Source: Lepturacanthus savala (Eukaryota > Chordata > Actinopteri > Scombriformes > Trichiuridae). Taken from it: 64,000 nt of DNA. The translations under genes and the position numbers were made by a program. Numbering within the stretch: position 1 is the stretch's first letter; each line of letters begins with the position of its first letter. Where the stretch lies: contig CM060465.1 in assembly GCA_030544235.1 (NCBI GenBank), forward strand, positions 29,270,988-29,334,987, given 5' to 3'. Under the pieces are notes generated by a model that was not told the origin of the DNA, did not search any database, and saw nothing but the letters and a program-made list of their open reading frames with translations. Below, piece by piece: positions 25,901 through 38,200 of the stretch.

Positions 25901-28900
25901 ATTGCTCTGCTCCAGCTCTGGGCTGCCAGACAAACTCACAATACAAAGTGATATTTTAAGTAAATTTCATTAAGTGGTCTTTTTCAATTCAAAGAACTGT
26001 ACAAGTTACACAAATACAGAAATGTACCTTTTACATACAGTAGATACATTTCTCTCCAACCTTACTCCATGGAAAACACTGTCCCATTGAGAATGCATGG
26101 TAAGGAGTTGGTTAGGTGTGAGTAATGTTTTTGTTAATCTTTTTGTGCCATAAGCCACCCTTATGGCACAAAAAGGTGCCAGTTTCTAGCTCTTACACAA
26201 GGAGATAAGTGAGGATTATTTCAAAAACACATGTAAGACAGTGTCAGCACCACTCCAAATCAAGGTAAGATTCTAAAGTGGTTGTGAATCTCTTTTGACC
26301 CAACTGTGGTTTGCATTCCTAATTTCACATTCATTCAACAGCTCAGCGTTTCCCGTCAACATCATCCCCTGCTACAGGAACAATCATCTGATATTTCCAG
26401 GCTACATCAGGACAGGAAAACAGATACTGTAATCATAATCAGATACTGTCATAACTTGTAAATTAAGACTAAATGAGTTGCTTTTTTGTGCAAGTTTATA
26501 TTAGATCCATTTCTGTCCCTTGTGCAGTTTTAAGCAATAACCCAATTTCTTCTGTTATTACATTTTCCACTTCATTCCCTTGTTGTGCAGCTGAATAGCA
26601 GAGGCTGCAGCAGGTTGGATGTGACGGTCTGAACAGCTGAGTAAGCCATCACAACACCATAAACACAACACAAACACTGGATGTTTCCACCAGCATCACT
26701 GCTGCCTGGCCTGAAACTAACAATCTGGCAGCTCTCTGGGCACTGGGGAAAACCGGTCAACTAACATCATGGATGGGGCGGAAGAAATCAAGAGGTGTGC
26801 AGTGATGTTCAAAAAACACCAAGACTGTATGAGCTAAGATTTATTGTTGAAGAACTTCAGTCCAAGACGAGATTTCTAGCCTTTGGAAAGAAAACATTCC
26901 CCAGAAAATAGAAATTAAGTATGTCAGTAGTCCTGACAAAAATAACAGAAATTAGTTTGTAATATATTGAAAATTTAACCAGTAATTCATTTTTTTTTTC
27001 CTCGATACAGTACATAGCCTTTTGGAAATGGCCTGCTATAACAATGTAGAAGTAAATAAGCATTTTAACACATGAAGATAGGAAAGGGTTATTTTGAGTC
27101 AACACTCATCATTTGGAAAATTGTTGAGGGAATTGAGGTTGGACCCCAAGTGTGAAATTGGTGGTTTAAGCACCACCGTGTCTGTGTATGCAGTCTGAAA
27201 GGATCTCCGGCGCCATCTTTTCAGTGGGGTCCCTCTTCCTACCTCAAACAAAGCAGACCCATAGATAGCGTAGATATTTTTTTAAAGAACCCAACAATAA
27301 AGAAAAGTGGCATTTTAGTTTCGTTGAGGGTATAATTCTCACGAGCCACAAAGCCATGGCTGAAAATGGCATTTTTTTTTAACTTAACCCCCGCCCCCTC
27401 CTGAGCCAGAGCTGCCCCCTGTGGCTCACCAGGGTCTAGAAGTCAAGAAAGTCTGTGGTTCGATTCCTGGCTCCTCCAAATATCCTTGGGCTAAGATACT
27501 TCACCCCAAATTGCTCCAGTGTTGAGGCTGGCACCTTGCATGGGGACTCTGCCATCAGCGTATGAATGTGTGTCTGTGAATGGGTGAACGCTGGCATGTG
27601 TTGGAAAGTACTTTGAGTGGTTGGTAGAGTAGAAAAGCGATATATAAATGCAGACCATTTACAATTCCTGAGCATCACGGTGTCCTCTCCATCTTTGTAA
27701 CCCCACACCAAACATCTTTTCTTGTTCTCCAAAAACACTTGGGAGGCTGATAGCACTCAAGAGTTGTTCAGTACAAACACTCGCTAACAGTGCAGCATTA
27801 TGGAAAAGCTACTCAGCTGGTCTTCAGAGGAAAAAAAAAAGGACTAAAGAAGAAATACATTTCAAATAGATATAACGTAATTGGACACTTTCTATTTGAT
27901 GCACCAAATCTGGATCTCATTTATTTCCATTAGCAATCAAAGAAATGTAGAGTTGATTTGTGGCAAACCCACTGAGAGAAGAGAGAAATATCCATTTGCA
28001 AACATCCTGTGGTTGTTTATCCACTGGACTGCATTTCCCATGGATGTCCAGTGTTATCAGTGCTGCATCCAGTCATGGCCTTCAAGTGCGTTTCACATCT
28101 CCTGGGACTATTAGGCAACAGGCTGGCCTGGCACCGCCGACACTTCCTTATCCAATCGCTGCTGCCTGTTTATCTTTGGGACAGAACACATCCTCCATTC
28201 CAATGCTGGCAGACAGTTCCCCTTGGCAGACGCTGCAGTGCTGAGAAAGAGCAACGCTGAGCAAGGACGCTCAAAAAATTTTTAGCAAATTGAATATCTG
28301 GTTGGAACAAGCAGCCTGATGAACTTGAAACAATGAAATCAGAACACTTAAGAAACTAATAAAATTAGAGATGTGAGAGAGGCCCGCTACTTCATTTCAG
28401 TGTCTCTAGACTATAAATGTTGTTTGTGGTCTGAAGGGCAATTTAGTTGGGAGCCTTCATTGAGGAAATGAAATCAGTGGCATATTAGTCAAGGTGGTCA
28501 GTCATGAGACGGTGGTCAAACCACCGGAGCGACCTTGAATATCCTATAAGTCTGTATAAAAGTAGGGAAGAGGAACAAAATATAGATATACACACTGCTG
28601 TATACTGCTGGATTGGAATTTTGCTTTTCACAAGGGTCAAGAAACTTAAATGCAAGAATAAACAAATAAAATGCTTTCACTCCACATTAACTGTAGGCTT
28701 CTTGACATATTCTTCCCCATTATCCACAGCTGCCAGTTTTAGATAAGCATATTATACATATACAGGACATATGTGAATGTAGTTTCAGTTCTGTTTACTG
28801 AGAAATGCCTACAAGAAAATATTTGATTTCTTTGGCTGTAATCAGCAGATACAAACAAATATTTGGCAGCATTTAGTAGCGAAGTAAATAAAATGGTCAA

Positions 28901-31900
28901 CTATTTAAAAAGAAAAAAAACATTTAAAAATTGCACCAGTGTTAAAAGCACCTTACATGGTGCCCCACTTTATTCAAACCACAGTGACCGATTAGAAAGG
29001 TATGTAGAGTTATGTTTGGCATAACAAGGCAGTTCCACGGGGAATTGTGTTTTTCTCACTCCTTATGAGTCATGGTCTGCCTTTCCCATGTAGCTTCAAG
29101 CCCAAGAATGAGTTCAACATACCAGACCAAAAAACACAGATCATTCAGGGTAATCAACACATGATGTGTGAGTCCTGGACAATACGTTCAACACTGGGGA
29201 ATGACGGGGACTTCTCTGCACTAACTCACTCTGACTCGCCCCGCCACCTTTTACTAACAAGCACAAAAATGTGAAGATGAGGCAATACTTGTCACTGCTG
29301 TGCAACTCATGTTAACTATGGAAAAAGCATCAAATTATTTACTGTATTAAACTAGCCCCGGGAGCAAAGCGAGAACTTTGGCACTTGTTTCAGCTCTAGT
29401 TCTTGCTCTCCCTGCAACAACACAAACAACCATTGTTTAGTTATTTTCCAGGCGTGAAAAGCTGAAGTGACACAAACTGACTCACAGCCCGACTGTCATT
29501 ACTGTCTGGGCCTTTAATAATCACGCAGCAAAACAAATTCAAAACACTGATACCAATCTTTTTAATTGTGTTATTAGAATACAGACACACACACACCTCA
29601 TGAGGCTATTGTGATTTAAATATTAATGTATTATGATAACATCTTTTTATTAAATTCATATTAATTATTTTCTGGCACATTTTCTATTATATCCTCATAT
29701 CTTGGCCACCTCCAAGACCCATAAGAGAACAGGTCAAATAACAAAAGAAGTTGGTTCTTCACAATTAATTTGGTTAGTAAATGGTTATAACAGCTGCAAC
29801 ATGATCAGTTTACAGCCAATAAATAAAGCTTGTACAGTCTCAGAGAGAGATTTTTTTTATATAAAAGGTTTTACAGGTGAAAATCTGAGTGCCGGTAGGT
29901 GGATATTCTGTTCTTTTACAGAGATAAAATAGAACTTTTGATAAAAATCGTCTTGATATTATGTGAGCTTTAATCATTTTCATGCAAAACAAAATCATTT
30001 CTGGTGACTGCCGTGGTTCAGAGAGGGTTCACCAACACAGCAGGCGACTTGCTGTGCTACACGCAATGTGCAGCCATGAGTAAAAACCTCTTTCTTCTGA
30101 AATAGCATTGAGCTAACAAAGATGGCATGGAGAAAATTCAGTTGTAGACAAAGTACGATACACTAAGACCGTATAAGAGGGCTTTGCTGGGAAATTTGGG
30201 AATCGTGTCAAATTAGTTTAAAATGAGTTCACAAAGTCACCCAAATGATTCAAGACCTCTTCGCTGGCTGTCTAAAGGTTGATATATGCACAGGAGAGGA
30301 TTCATGCAAACGACCATGTGAATATACTGCTGTGGGTGTGTGCATGTGCGGTTATATCGGATGTGCCCTGAGGCCTGAAAACTAAACGCTCTGCCCTCTC
30401 TGCTCTGACACACACTGGCAGCATATAGGCTGGGAGAAGAGTGTGGGAACTCAGTGTTCCAGAAAGAAGAGAAGCCGGTGTCACACACAGAGAAATCCAT
30501 AATAAGAAGGCTTGAAAAAAGTATAGTGTTCATCTACTCTGATGACCTGTCACAGCCAAATTTGCACTACTCAGTCCTGAAGATGTAAGGAGACGGGAAC
30601 CTGAATGCGTGTAATAGAAAGTCTATTTATTAAGACCAGGCCTGCCGGGGCTTGTTCAAACACGAGGCTTTTCAACAACAAGATGAGCATGACTCCGACC
30701 TGCAGGTGAGCTTTCTGTAATCTGCAAGTGCTACTCCAGAGCAGCCATCTGCTGTGTTCCCAAAAAAAAAAATGAAAAAGAAAAAAAGAAAAATGAGGGC
30801 CAGTCGCTAAAAATACACACATGCGTCATGCACCATCAAAAAGACAAAAAGCTTTTCTCTGAACTTACTGCAATTGTAATAAAGTCTGGAATTAATGCCA
30901 CCACAATAAAGACAGGTCTGAACTAAATGGAGTTGCAAAATTTTTTACAAATATTTTTCCTGATCATGCAAATAAAAACACCGGGTGTAAACATTTTTGT
31001 TCCTGGATTTGAGTGCTGCCAATATATTCTCCTCGGTTCAGCGTTTCAGCTCACATGACAGCGTGTTAAATATTCAACGTGGCAGATTGGAAACCGGGCC
31101 GCCAGACACTTATAAAAGTGACCCAAATTAGAAGATATTCCATATTGCGATGAAACATTGATCAAGGAAGCTATTCAAAATTCAAATGGAAGGAAAAAAA
31201 GAGCCTCTCCTATCCTGAGGGAACTGGCGAGAGAAGTTATAATGAAGTCGTCAGCGTTGGAGAAGACAGCCGCCTGAAGGGAAGACCCAATACAGGCAGA
31301 TAGAAAAAGAACTGGAGGATTATGAAACGCATACACTCATATTCCTTCACACAAATGGACCGACTTACTGACAAGGACTCAGGCTGTCAGTATTCAACCA
31401 AGAAATCCACCCGAGGGCTGCAACTACGGATTATGTACATTACTGAGTAATATGCCAGCTGTCTTCTCAATTAATATTCACTTTGTAAACACTCAACAGT
31501 AAAAAACAACATTTTAGAATTTTCCAGAGCATGACGACTCATTCAAATGACTTTACTGCCAAGCATAATGTAAACATATATGAACAAATATGTAAAAAGC
31601 TGCAAATCCTGATATTTGAGCACCAGAGAAAAGATTAATTTTCTGCAACCAGCTACCCGTTTGATAATCTAATCATTACTGCTCTAATCAGCTCCTCACT
31701 TTGGTGACAATCTAATCTTATCTCTTCTTGACGCATTTGTCAAGGTTCTGGAAAACAAGGTGGCTTAAGCATTTTAAGGATCTTCCCAGTAATAAGAATA
31801 GAAATGTAAAAGAATTCCCCATTTAGACTATAGGAGACTAAAATGCAGCTATTCATTAGGTCAGGGAAACTGTGGGATACATTAGAAGAATTTGAGCAGA

Positions 31901-34061
31901 TGAAAAGGACAAAAAAAAAAAAATTCAACCATCAAACGAGTCGACCCCATTACGCCCAGGATGAAAACATGCAAAGTCACTGCATGATCCGCCTCTTGTG
32001 GTGCAACTGTGGTCAAGGAAGAACATCCATTGCCTTGGCAACAAATTAAATTCCTGGTTGATATCAGATATTTGACATATTGTCAGGCAGATAACTGTAT
32101 GATGTATTGCCAATTAGGCCCCATCTCTCACCCACACACACACACACGACAAATTAGCACCACTTTTTTTTTTTTTAAGTAAAGGTGCTTATATTCACCT
32201 ACCTACATCCACAAATTACACACATACAAGCACTCATGCCATGCTATTGGCTCTGCGTCTGGCTATATTTAGCACTGGTTCACTCAGCTGCCCTAAGTGG
32301 TGGTGTTGTGAGAAAAGACAGCCTCAGCCCTGACACAGAACACCATTTTCCACTTCTCCGGCCTCAGCAGCAAGAACACAGACGACAAATGAGCTACAAC
32401 CTGCTGAATCAAGCCTAATCAGGTAAAACACAGGGGGAAAAAAACAACCTTCTCTCAGCTTATATCCTGCCCCGTTAAATATTCTGCATGACACAGCAGC
32501 AACAAGTCCTCCCCCCCCACCCATTCCCCGACAGCGTGCAGAGGTCCCAGCGAGTGCTGTTGTGGGTGGAAGTTCACTGGCATGTCTATGTTGGCGGCTC
32601 TGTCCGGAAAAGTGACTCAACGTTGTGGTCAGCGTTGCCACACCTATTCTCCACGGCCGGTCCGTCCATGTGCCTCGGGGATCAAACATGATGGGAGGAT
32701 GCACTTCTATTTTCTTTTTTAAATCTAGCTCTTCGTTTCAAACAAAAAAAGACATATCAAATATTAATGCAAGTGATTTATCAAGGAAAAATTTAGCTGA
32801 CAGAGCATGATAAATGGAAGGACGGTGTAAATTTGGCTTGCTGGCGTTGATATCTATAAAACAATTTTGTCCTGTGACCCGGTTCCAAGGTGAATTGTCT
32901 GCATTAAAACTCAAATTGAACAAATAGTCCCTTTAGTGGATCAATTTAAGCATCAGAAAGCATCTGCACACTTTGAAAATAAATCCAATGAATTCAAAAA
33001 GGAAGTTAAGTTTCTCAAAGCAAATAATATAAATGCAAACTACATGCTGCATTCGGATCAAATTAAATCATTTTGAGACCATGTCAATAGAACATGATGA
33101 ATGCATGATTTTCTGCTTTAGGTAACCTTTTTACATGACACATTCCTGCATGTTCTGAAACAAATCTATGAGGAAGGGAATGTAACTGTACTCTGGTACT
33201 AAGCATCGATCCCTTAGAGCGGGGAGGAAACGTCAAAGTTCAACTTCCAAGTCAGCACAAAAAAATAAAAATATTTCATCTGCTGAACAGCTCTGTTGTT
33301 CCTAAAAGCACCAAGCCAAATTCTGAAGTCTACCCTCAGCTAATGTTGAAATAGGTTTGGAAAATAAACTATCATACCAAGGAATACACTCATGTGCCAT
33401 GTGATGCCTTTTTCTTGGCATGCAGGCAGAAAATAAAGGAAAGGAGAATCAGGGCATTTTAGCTTTTGTTCATCGGCCTCAATCTGTTTGAGGCATACAA
33501 ATTCATACAAAGCTAAACGCCAATGGCATAAGGTTATCATTGGAGAAGCATAATAGCCAGTATGTATGCCTCTTTAAAATAGGGGGGAACTATGCACTAA
33601 ATTGCCTTTAGGTATTGATTCTGTAACAACATTCTGACCTACAAAAACTGAAAAACATGCAGATAATATCACCTCCGTGTGATTTATTTTACATGAGGAT
33701 GTGGCTTTAAACATACAACAATATAATCTTGCAGAGCCAAGCAATGTCACATAGGCTATCTCACATCCCCACACGTCCTGTCCACTTATTCATGAACTTT
33801 TGCTCCTAGAAACAAATACCCACCGCTCCTTTTACTCCGGTGATGAATTGGCGGCGCCACTTGTACTTAGTTGAGATAAAAAAAAATCGCCACACAAGCA
33901 TTTTCCGAATGAGGGAAAAAAAACACACACAAGAACGCCAAAGTGTTCAGCAAACGAGCAACACTTTCCCAAGCACAAAGAGGCCACTTACCGTTGACTC
34001 CCAGCACCAGAGACGCTGTGAAAAGTTGCAGCCAGAGGGAAACACGCGCCTGCTTCTTCAT
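13828..34061 (-). CDS. mfge8: mfge8-type secreted protein: three EGF plus two discoidin domains
   Basis: Ten coding exons join in frame: 34061-33992, 25830-25708, 25450-25319, 19245-19132, 18409-18228, 17652-17497, 17202-17058, 15371-15187, 15100-14945, 13971-13828 (1407 nt, 468 aa). The protein has a signal peptide (about residues 1-23), EGF1 (27-59), EGF2 (67-106, RGD at 86-88), EGF3 (113-144), discoidin C1 (Cys148-Cys304) and C2 (Cys309-Cys466). In this family the RGD binds alpha-v integrins and the C domains bind phosphatidylserine, bridging apoptotic cells or membranes to phagocytes outside the cell. EGF1 carries the O-fucosylation pattern (CSNGGTC); EGF3 carries the Asp-hydroxylation pattern (CRDLEGDFKCHC). 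All junctions are GT-AG. Three EGFs with RGD in the second also fits the paralogue EDIL3 (DEL1), but abhd2 and rlbp1 next door favour MFGE8. Which teleost duplicate (a or b) cannot be decided. Confidence 0.9.
14945..15100 (-). CDS. mfge8: mfge8 coding exon 9 (middle of discoidin C2)
   Basis: A 156-nt phase 0-0 exon encoding VDLLSPKKITGIITQGAKD through DETTRSDK. The acceptor is CTGCTCAG and the donor GTCAGT. Confidence 0.93.
15187..15371 (-). CDS. mfge8: mfge8 coding exon 8 (start of discoidin C2)
   Basis: A 185-nt exon (phase 1 to 0) encoding GCSEPMGMKSRLVSDRQITAS through NRSEWLQ. The acceptor ACTTCAG keeps the frame from exon 7 and gives the family-typical join CELN-GCSEP between C1 and C2. 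Confidence 0.93.
17058..17202 (-). CDS. mfge8: mfge8 coding exon 7 (end of discoidin C1)
   Basis: A 145-nt exon (phase 0 to 1) encoding FMGNVDNDGTKTNLFDPP through LRMELVGCELN. It was found by matching the discoidin end motif (YIRI..LRMEL.GC) between a TTCGTAG acceptor and a GTAACT donor. It carries two further cysteines at 291 and 295, before the closing Cys304. Confidence 0.92.
17497..17652 (-). CDS. mfge8: mfge8 coding exon 6 (middle of discoidin C1)
   Basis: A 156-nt phase 0-0 exon encoding INMQRKMRFTGIVTQGASR through TEGETNDH, the typical discoidin core with the VTQGA motif. It is exactly as long as exon 9, its counterpart in C2. Confidence 0.92.
18012..18154. mobile_element. 143-bp MITE in mfge8 intron 5
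   Basis: Terminal inverted repeats are CAGGGTTCCTACAG and, at the other end, the complement of CTATAGGGACCCTG (12 of 14 match). CAAGTA directly flanks both ends (18006-18011 and 18155-18160). No coding capacity. It ends 73 bp from the splice donor of mfge8 exon 5. Confidence 0.75.
18228..18409 (-). CDS. mfge8: mfge8 coding exon 5 (start of discoidin C1)
   Basis: A 182-nt exon (phase 1 to 0) encoding the start of C1: CISLLGMEGGGIAESQ through WSPAAHDRNPWIV. Two GTG triplets lie at the donor; cutting before GTGAGA at 18227 gives PWIV-INMQRKM across the junction, which keeps the usual discoidin spacing. Confidence 0.88.
19132..19245 (-). CDS. mfge8: mfge8 coding exon 4 (EGF domain 3)
   Basis: A 114-nt phase 1-1 exon encoding a calcium-binding-type EGF that begins NVNDC and contains the hydroxylation consensus C-x-D-x4-F-x-C-x-C. 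It follows a 6.1-kb intron. The donor is GTAAGC at 19131. Confidence 0.92.
20994..21208. mobile_element. nonautonomous element with CAGTGGTTC ends
   Basis: It begins CAGTGGTTCCCAA with AAAGACCC inside, and ends GGGTCCCTAGACC then CACTTTGAGAACTAC, an imperfect inverted terminus. Related copies lie at 61360 and 62449. It sits in the 6.1-kb mfge8 intron 3. No clear target-site duplication was found. Confidence 0.6.
24197..24245 (+). repeat. 14-bp hairpin followed by ten T
   Basis: CACAAACGACTTGG (24197-24210), loop ATCCA, CCAAGTTGTTTGTG (24216-24229), with one G-T wobble on the plus strand. A run of ten T follows at 24236-24245. Confidence 0.75.
25319..25450 (-). CDS. mfge8: mfge8 coding exon 3 (EGF domain 2 with RGD)
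   Basis: A 132-nt phase 1-1 exon. The loop between the third and fourth cysteines is lengthened and contains SRRGDVFSEY, the integrin-binding RGD in its usual place for MFGE8/EDIL3 proteins. The donor is GTGAGT at 25318. Confidence 0.93.
25708..25830 (-). CDS. mfge8: mfge8 coding exon 2 (EGF domain 1)
   Basis: A 123-nt phase 1-1 exon between a CTGCAG acceptor and a GTAAG donor. It encodes a complete six-cysteine EGF module running from DYCKV to EKCNE. Symmetric phase means it can be skipped or duplicated without frame damage. Confidence 0.92.
26139..26175. repeat. perfect 16-bp hairpin with 5-nt loop
   Basis: CTTTTTGTGCCATAAG (26139-26154), loop CCACC, CTTATGGCACAAAAAG (26160-26175), with no mismatch. 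It lies about 310 bp upstream (in gene sense) of mfge8 exon 2. Confidence 0.9.
27412..27668 (+). mobile_element. tRNA-derived fish SINE
   Basis: A tRNA-like head with a B box (GGTTCGATTCC) is followed by a body containing CTTGGGCTAAGATACTTCACC and the tail AAAAGCGATATATAAATGCAG-ACCATTTAC, a type common in fish introns. It is moderately diverged and lies in mfge8 intron 1. Confidence 0.75.
33992..34061 (-). CDS. mfge8: mfge8 coding exon 1 (signal peptide)
   Basis: The ATG at 34061 opens a peptide with two basic residues followed by a hydrophobic core (LWLQLFTASLVLGV), a classic secretory signal. The exon ends in phase 1 at a consensus GTAAGTG donor (33991). It is followed by an 8.2-kb intron. 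Confidence 0.85.
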
Positions 34062-34320
34062 TGCTGCTGTTTCTGTCAGATTTATTTGTTTTAGGACTCG
34101 TAAAGAGCTGCTGTTCGTCAGTTTAAAAGACGACGGGACGCCGGAGGACAGCGCGGCAGCGGCGTCACGTTACTCGACGGTTGTTGCTTCTGTGGCTCGG
34201 GCTTTGCTGTGCGCGTGCGGCTGTTAAAAACTCCCAGGCAGCAGGGAGCACGTGCGCTTCAGCTCTCGGCCAATCGCAAGCTGGCTTTTAATTGTAACCA
34301 CGCCCCCTCCCCACACCCTC
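34062..34320 (-). promoter_or_regulatory. mfge8: presumptive mfge8 5'UTR and promoter
   Basis: The 200-odd bases upstream of the mfge8 ATG are GC- and CpG-richer than their surroundings. They hold a CACGTG E-box (34249-34254), an inverted CCAAT box (plus-strand CCAAT at 34270-34274) and no clear TATA box. The transcription start cannot be placed from sequence. Confidence 0.45.
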
Positions 34321-34603
34321 TACTGTTGATGGAACAAAAAAACACTAAATCCAAGAAAGCAGTAAATTACCATGGAAACAAAAGAGGCGTTAGTGGCTAA
34401 TGTTCTGCATTAATTTAAACGGTTTAATTAAGATATTTAATGGAAAATCCCTGAGGATTCTTTTTCCCTACAGTTGTGTCATTTGCAGTTTTATTTGATC
34501 CATCATCTAATTTCCATGACAGGAGAAAAGCAGACTTTGGATGGAAATAAACAATGGCGACAGCTGTGGATATTGCAACAAAAGGAATACCTATCCATTA
34601 AAT

Positions 34604-35272
34604 CAGTGGTGGAAAATAACAAAGTAGATTTACTCAAGTACTGTATTTACGTACAATTTTGAGGTACTTGTACTTTACCTTAGTATTTCTATTCAATGCT
34701 ACATTATACTTCCAATCCAGTAGATTTCAGAGGGAAATATTGTGCTTTCTATGTTACTACATATATATATATGACACCTTTAGATACTTTCCGGATAAAG
34801 ACATTACATAAAATACTATATTTCAGTATTGTTACTGTTTAAATTGTCATTTTTCATTTTAGGTTAAAACATGGGTGGTGCACTATAGTTGGTATTTAAT
34901 GAACATAATGTGATGCACTACTAATACCATTAACTGTCACAAAGTATATCAAATTGGCTCCACATCAATTAATTATGAACTTAAAATAGAGCATGTATTT
35001 GTTAATGATAATATAATATGCAATAATAATATAAGACAGCCTGTAGAATGAGTACTGAATGAATGAATGAGTTCATTTTTAAGATAATAGTCTATACTTA
35101 TGTACTTTTATTTATTTTTTACTTAAGCAACATTTTCAATTTAGGGCATTTACATGTAATTATGTATTTTAAGACAAGAGCAGTTCTATTTTTACTTAAT
35201 TATAATTAAGTATTTTGAGACAAGAGCAGTTCTACTTTTACTTAATTAAATGATCTGAATACTCCACCACTG
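34604..35272. mobile_element. nonautonomous element with CAGTGGTGGA ends
   Basis: Ends CAGTGGTGGA and TCCACCACTG are exact inverted repeats. The interior begins TTTACTCAAGTACTGTATTT and GAGGTACTTGTACTTTACC, a dispersed family frequent in teleosts. It is 669 bp with no coding capacity. A second, diverged copy in the other orientation lies in rlbp1 intron 2. Confidence 0.8.
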
Positions 35273-35279
35273 CTGACCT

Positions 35280-38200
35280 ATCATCTAATTTAGTGTTTCC
35301 ATGGAAGAAAAACAATGTTTGGAGGGAAATAATGAAAACAATGACAACATAGTGGTAAGACATAGTGGAGTCAACAGGAAAGAGCAAGTAGTTATACAAA
35401 GATCAAGATGTGGTCACAACAATGTGAATTATAGACATTTTTATCATGAGAAAAAAAAATGGCCATTGTAATAAGTGTCAGGAAAAAGGGAGAAAAAGTG
35501 GAGCATGTCCTGATTTCATGCAGGAAATATGAAAAGGAAAGAAGGGCAATGATGACAGGTCTACAGAGGACGAGTGGTGGCCAGGGTTAAAGATTTACTT
35601 GAGTGTGGGGACATAATTGATTTTTAGATTTTTTCGAGAGCAACTGGACTAATTACAAGACTGTAATAGAATAGGGCAACGGTTGATGATTAAATCCAGT
35701 CCCATATAAATTTAGACAAATGTGATGTGGAAACTGGAAGCCTCCTGTGCACATAGACTGAGAATGGACTCTAGAATAAAGGAGGCATCCCCTGTTCAGC
35801 AGTTAAACTTCTGGACTAAAATATATTGATATAATTATAGCTCCTGGAATGGTAAATAATGGGGGGGGGGGGTCATTTCAAGGAACAAATAAAACCAACC
35901 CTATTTTTTCTCCAGTAAAGTAGCTTATGCCTGCTTAATTTAATCAGACAGGCCAGTAACTGGTTAAGTTGAAAGCAACTTTAATTCATAATGTCATTTC
36001 CTGATTGAAACCTGCTTTTGGATTTTTCTTCAGTAGTTCTGGGGAAATTCCCAGGAGAGCTCTATGCCTGAAAACCTCATCTGAAATGCAGATTGGCACC
36101 AATGTTTTATTGCAGCAAGCAGAATGGTTCATCTGTGGGCGATATCCAGCAGTGGGTCAGAGTTGATTTTTGTGCTCTCGGAGGGAGTGGGTGTTAGGCA
36201 AAGAATTGTTTTTAAAGGATGTAAGTCTGAGAGGAATGTCCAAGAGATTCAGGCCCCTTTTCATCTTTCACCGTTTCACCCACATCCTCTTGCGTGGATG
36301 AATATAGCGGTTCATTTTCATTCTGTTCCAAATTTAGGAGACAAAAACCAGCAAAAATACAACCGTAGTTACTACTTTCCGCCTGCATATTTGATTGTGA
36401 AGTATCTATCTGGCGCTGGCCTTTCCTTTTCTTTCACTCTGACTTACACTGGGGGAAAAAGCAGCAACAATATCCTCTGATGAACTCACACGTTTTGAAT
36501 GGCAGGGTAAAAATCTACCTTTTTGTAGCCTAGTAACAAGGCAAAGTGATTTAATGTGATCTCACGCCTGGCGACTAGCTCAGCTACAAAAGAGAAAGGC
36601 TGCTGTGCTTTGATGGTCTGTTCTTATCATCATTCTCATCTCCTTGCTTGGTTTGTTTTCTCATATGCTGTGCTGTGTGAAACATACACCCGTCGTTCTC
36701 AAATGCCAGAAAAAATATATATTTTTTTCAACTCAAAGTCAAATCTCAATCTATGGCGCAATACCAAGCCCCTCTTATATTCCGACTCATTAGTTTGATG
36801 AGGGTCAAACGGAGGGAATACGCTCTGCTATGGGAGGGAGCACCTGACTTCATCCGACTTGACGAGATGAGGAACATAGAAATGAAAGTGCACGTTTCTC
36901 GTCAGGAGGTAAAATATGCCTGGGAAAAGTTAGATGTACTTTCTGTTCTTTGAAAATGAAAATGCAGGAGGTCATATGAGGTATTTTCCAATTAGGGATT
37001 TACTAGGAATCTAAAAGAGGCAGCATCCTATCAGCCCTTCAAAAAGATGTATCATGAGGGAGGTTTAAATTAGATCTACGTATGAACGCATGTGAAGTAG
37101 ATACGTCCCATATGGTCTTTATTTGCTGTATTAAAACTCCTCAGATATGTTTGAACTGGAAGGTCTCATTTAAAACATGAATAAAAACTGATGGTTTTAA
37201 CCAATCGACTTCATGAGCCACATATATTTCTAAAAGTCTGTGGATTTAGAGCTGTGACCATGAACTGCAGTGTCCTCAGCTAGAGTACAACCGGGGACGA
37301 TTGTTTCCCATCTCTCTCTCTTTCTCTCTCTACCCTCATTTCCTGTCTGTAAGCCATAATAAAGACGTTCAATGCCCCTTGCCCCCCTTAAACACACACG
37401 CACGCCAAAAATAAATAAATGAAACTGCAGCATTAGAGGCAGAGTGCAGGTTTCCTTTTATTATCTTTATGGCTATGCATTTGTCTTACATGCAGCCCAT
37501 GCAGGCAGATGTATCCTATTCTGAAGATATTTAACATTACAGTCAGTCTCGAAGGCATTGTAAATATTTGTTCTCCGACCAGCAGTAGGCAACAACCATC
37601 AGAAACCAGCATTGTAGTGTCCTGAGAGATTTTCCCATCCTGTAGTTGACGTGTCACAGTTTTGAGCCTTAAAAATACCAATGTTTCCATCGGGAAACGC
37701 AAAGATATTGAATCTTCTTTTGGTTTCTATTCTCTTTTCTTTTGGTTAGAAAAACAGCATCAGCCAAATCTTTAAACTGCCTCATCTGCACAGTCATGAA
37801 ACCATAAGAACGGATCAGAACGTTATGTGCACCGTGGGCTATTGTTGACGTGACAGAGTCATCAAATGAGACGCCACAATGGCAACGTCCTCTGATGTCT
37901 CTTCTATCGGGCAAAGCTTCTTCTCATGACTGACCTTCAGGGAGCCTGAGCCAGGGGACGGGGTTAATTATCACAAAACGACTGTTACATGGGATATTCA
38001 AAGAGACAGGAGCCTGTTTGATCCTAATCCTTGATGTGGAGTGTGGCTTAATCCTGTAAACTCCAAAACCGTGTGAAACTGCGGTACATTTAAAGGGGAA
38101 TAGCAGTTTTTATTTAGCTCGGTGTATCTGCAGTGAATTATCACTTCGGAATGTCTCCCACACACAACCAGGATGAATGAAAGTCATTGGAAAATATGCT

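Larger units (their letters stand above)
25831..33991 (-). other. mfge8: mfge8 intron 1
   Basis: An 8.2-kb intron between the signal-peptide exon and EGF1. It holds a perfect hairpin (26139-26175) and a SINE (27412-27668). No other gene is recognisable; short ORFs in it lack similarity to known families. Confidence 0.6.

Noticed and set aside
24197..26175. MicroRNA precursors at the two mfge8 intron hairpins
   Set aside because: Stems of 14 and 16 bp with 5-nt loops are too short for a pre-miRNA, and no extended pairing was seen.
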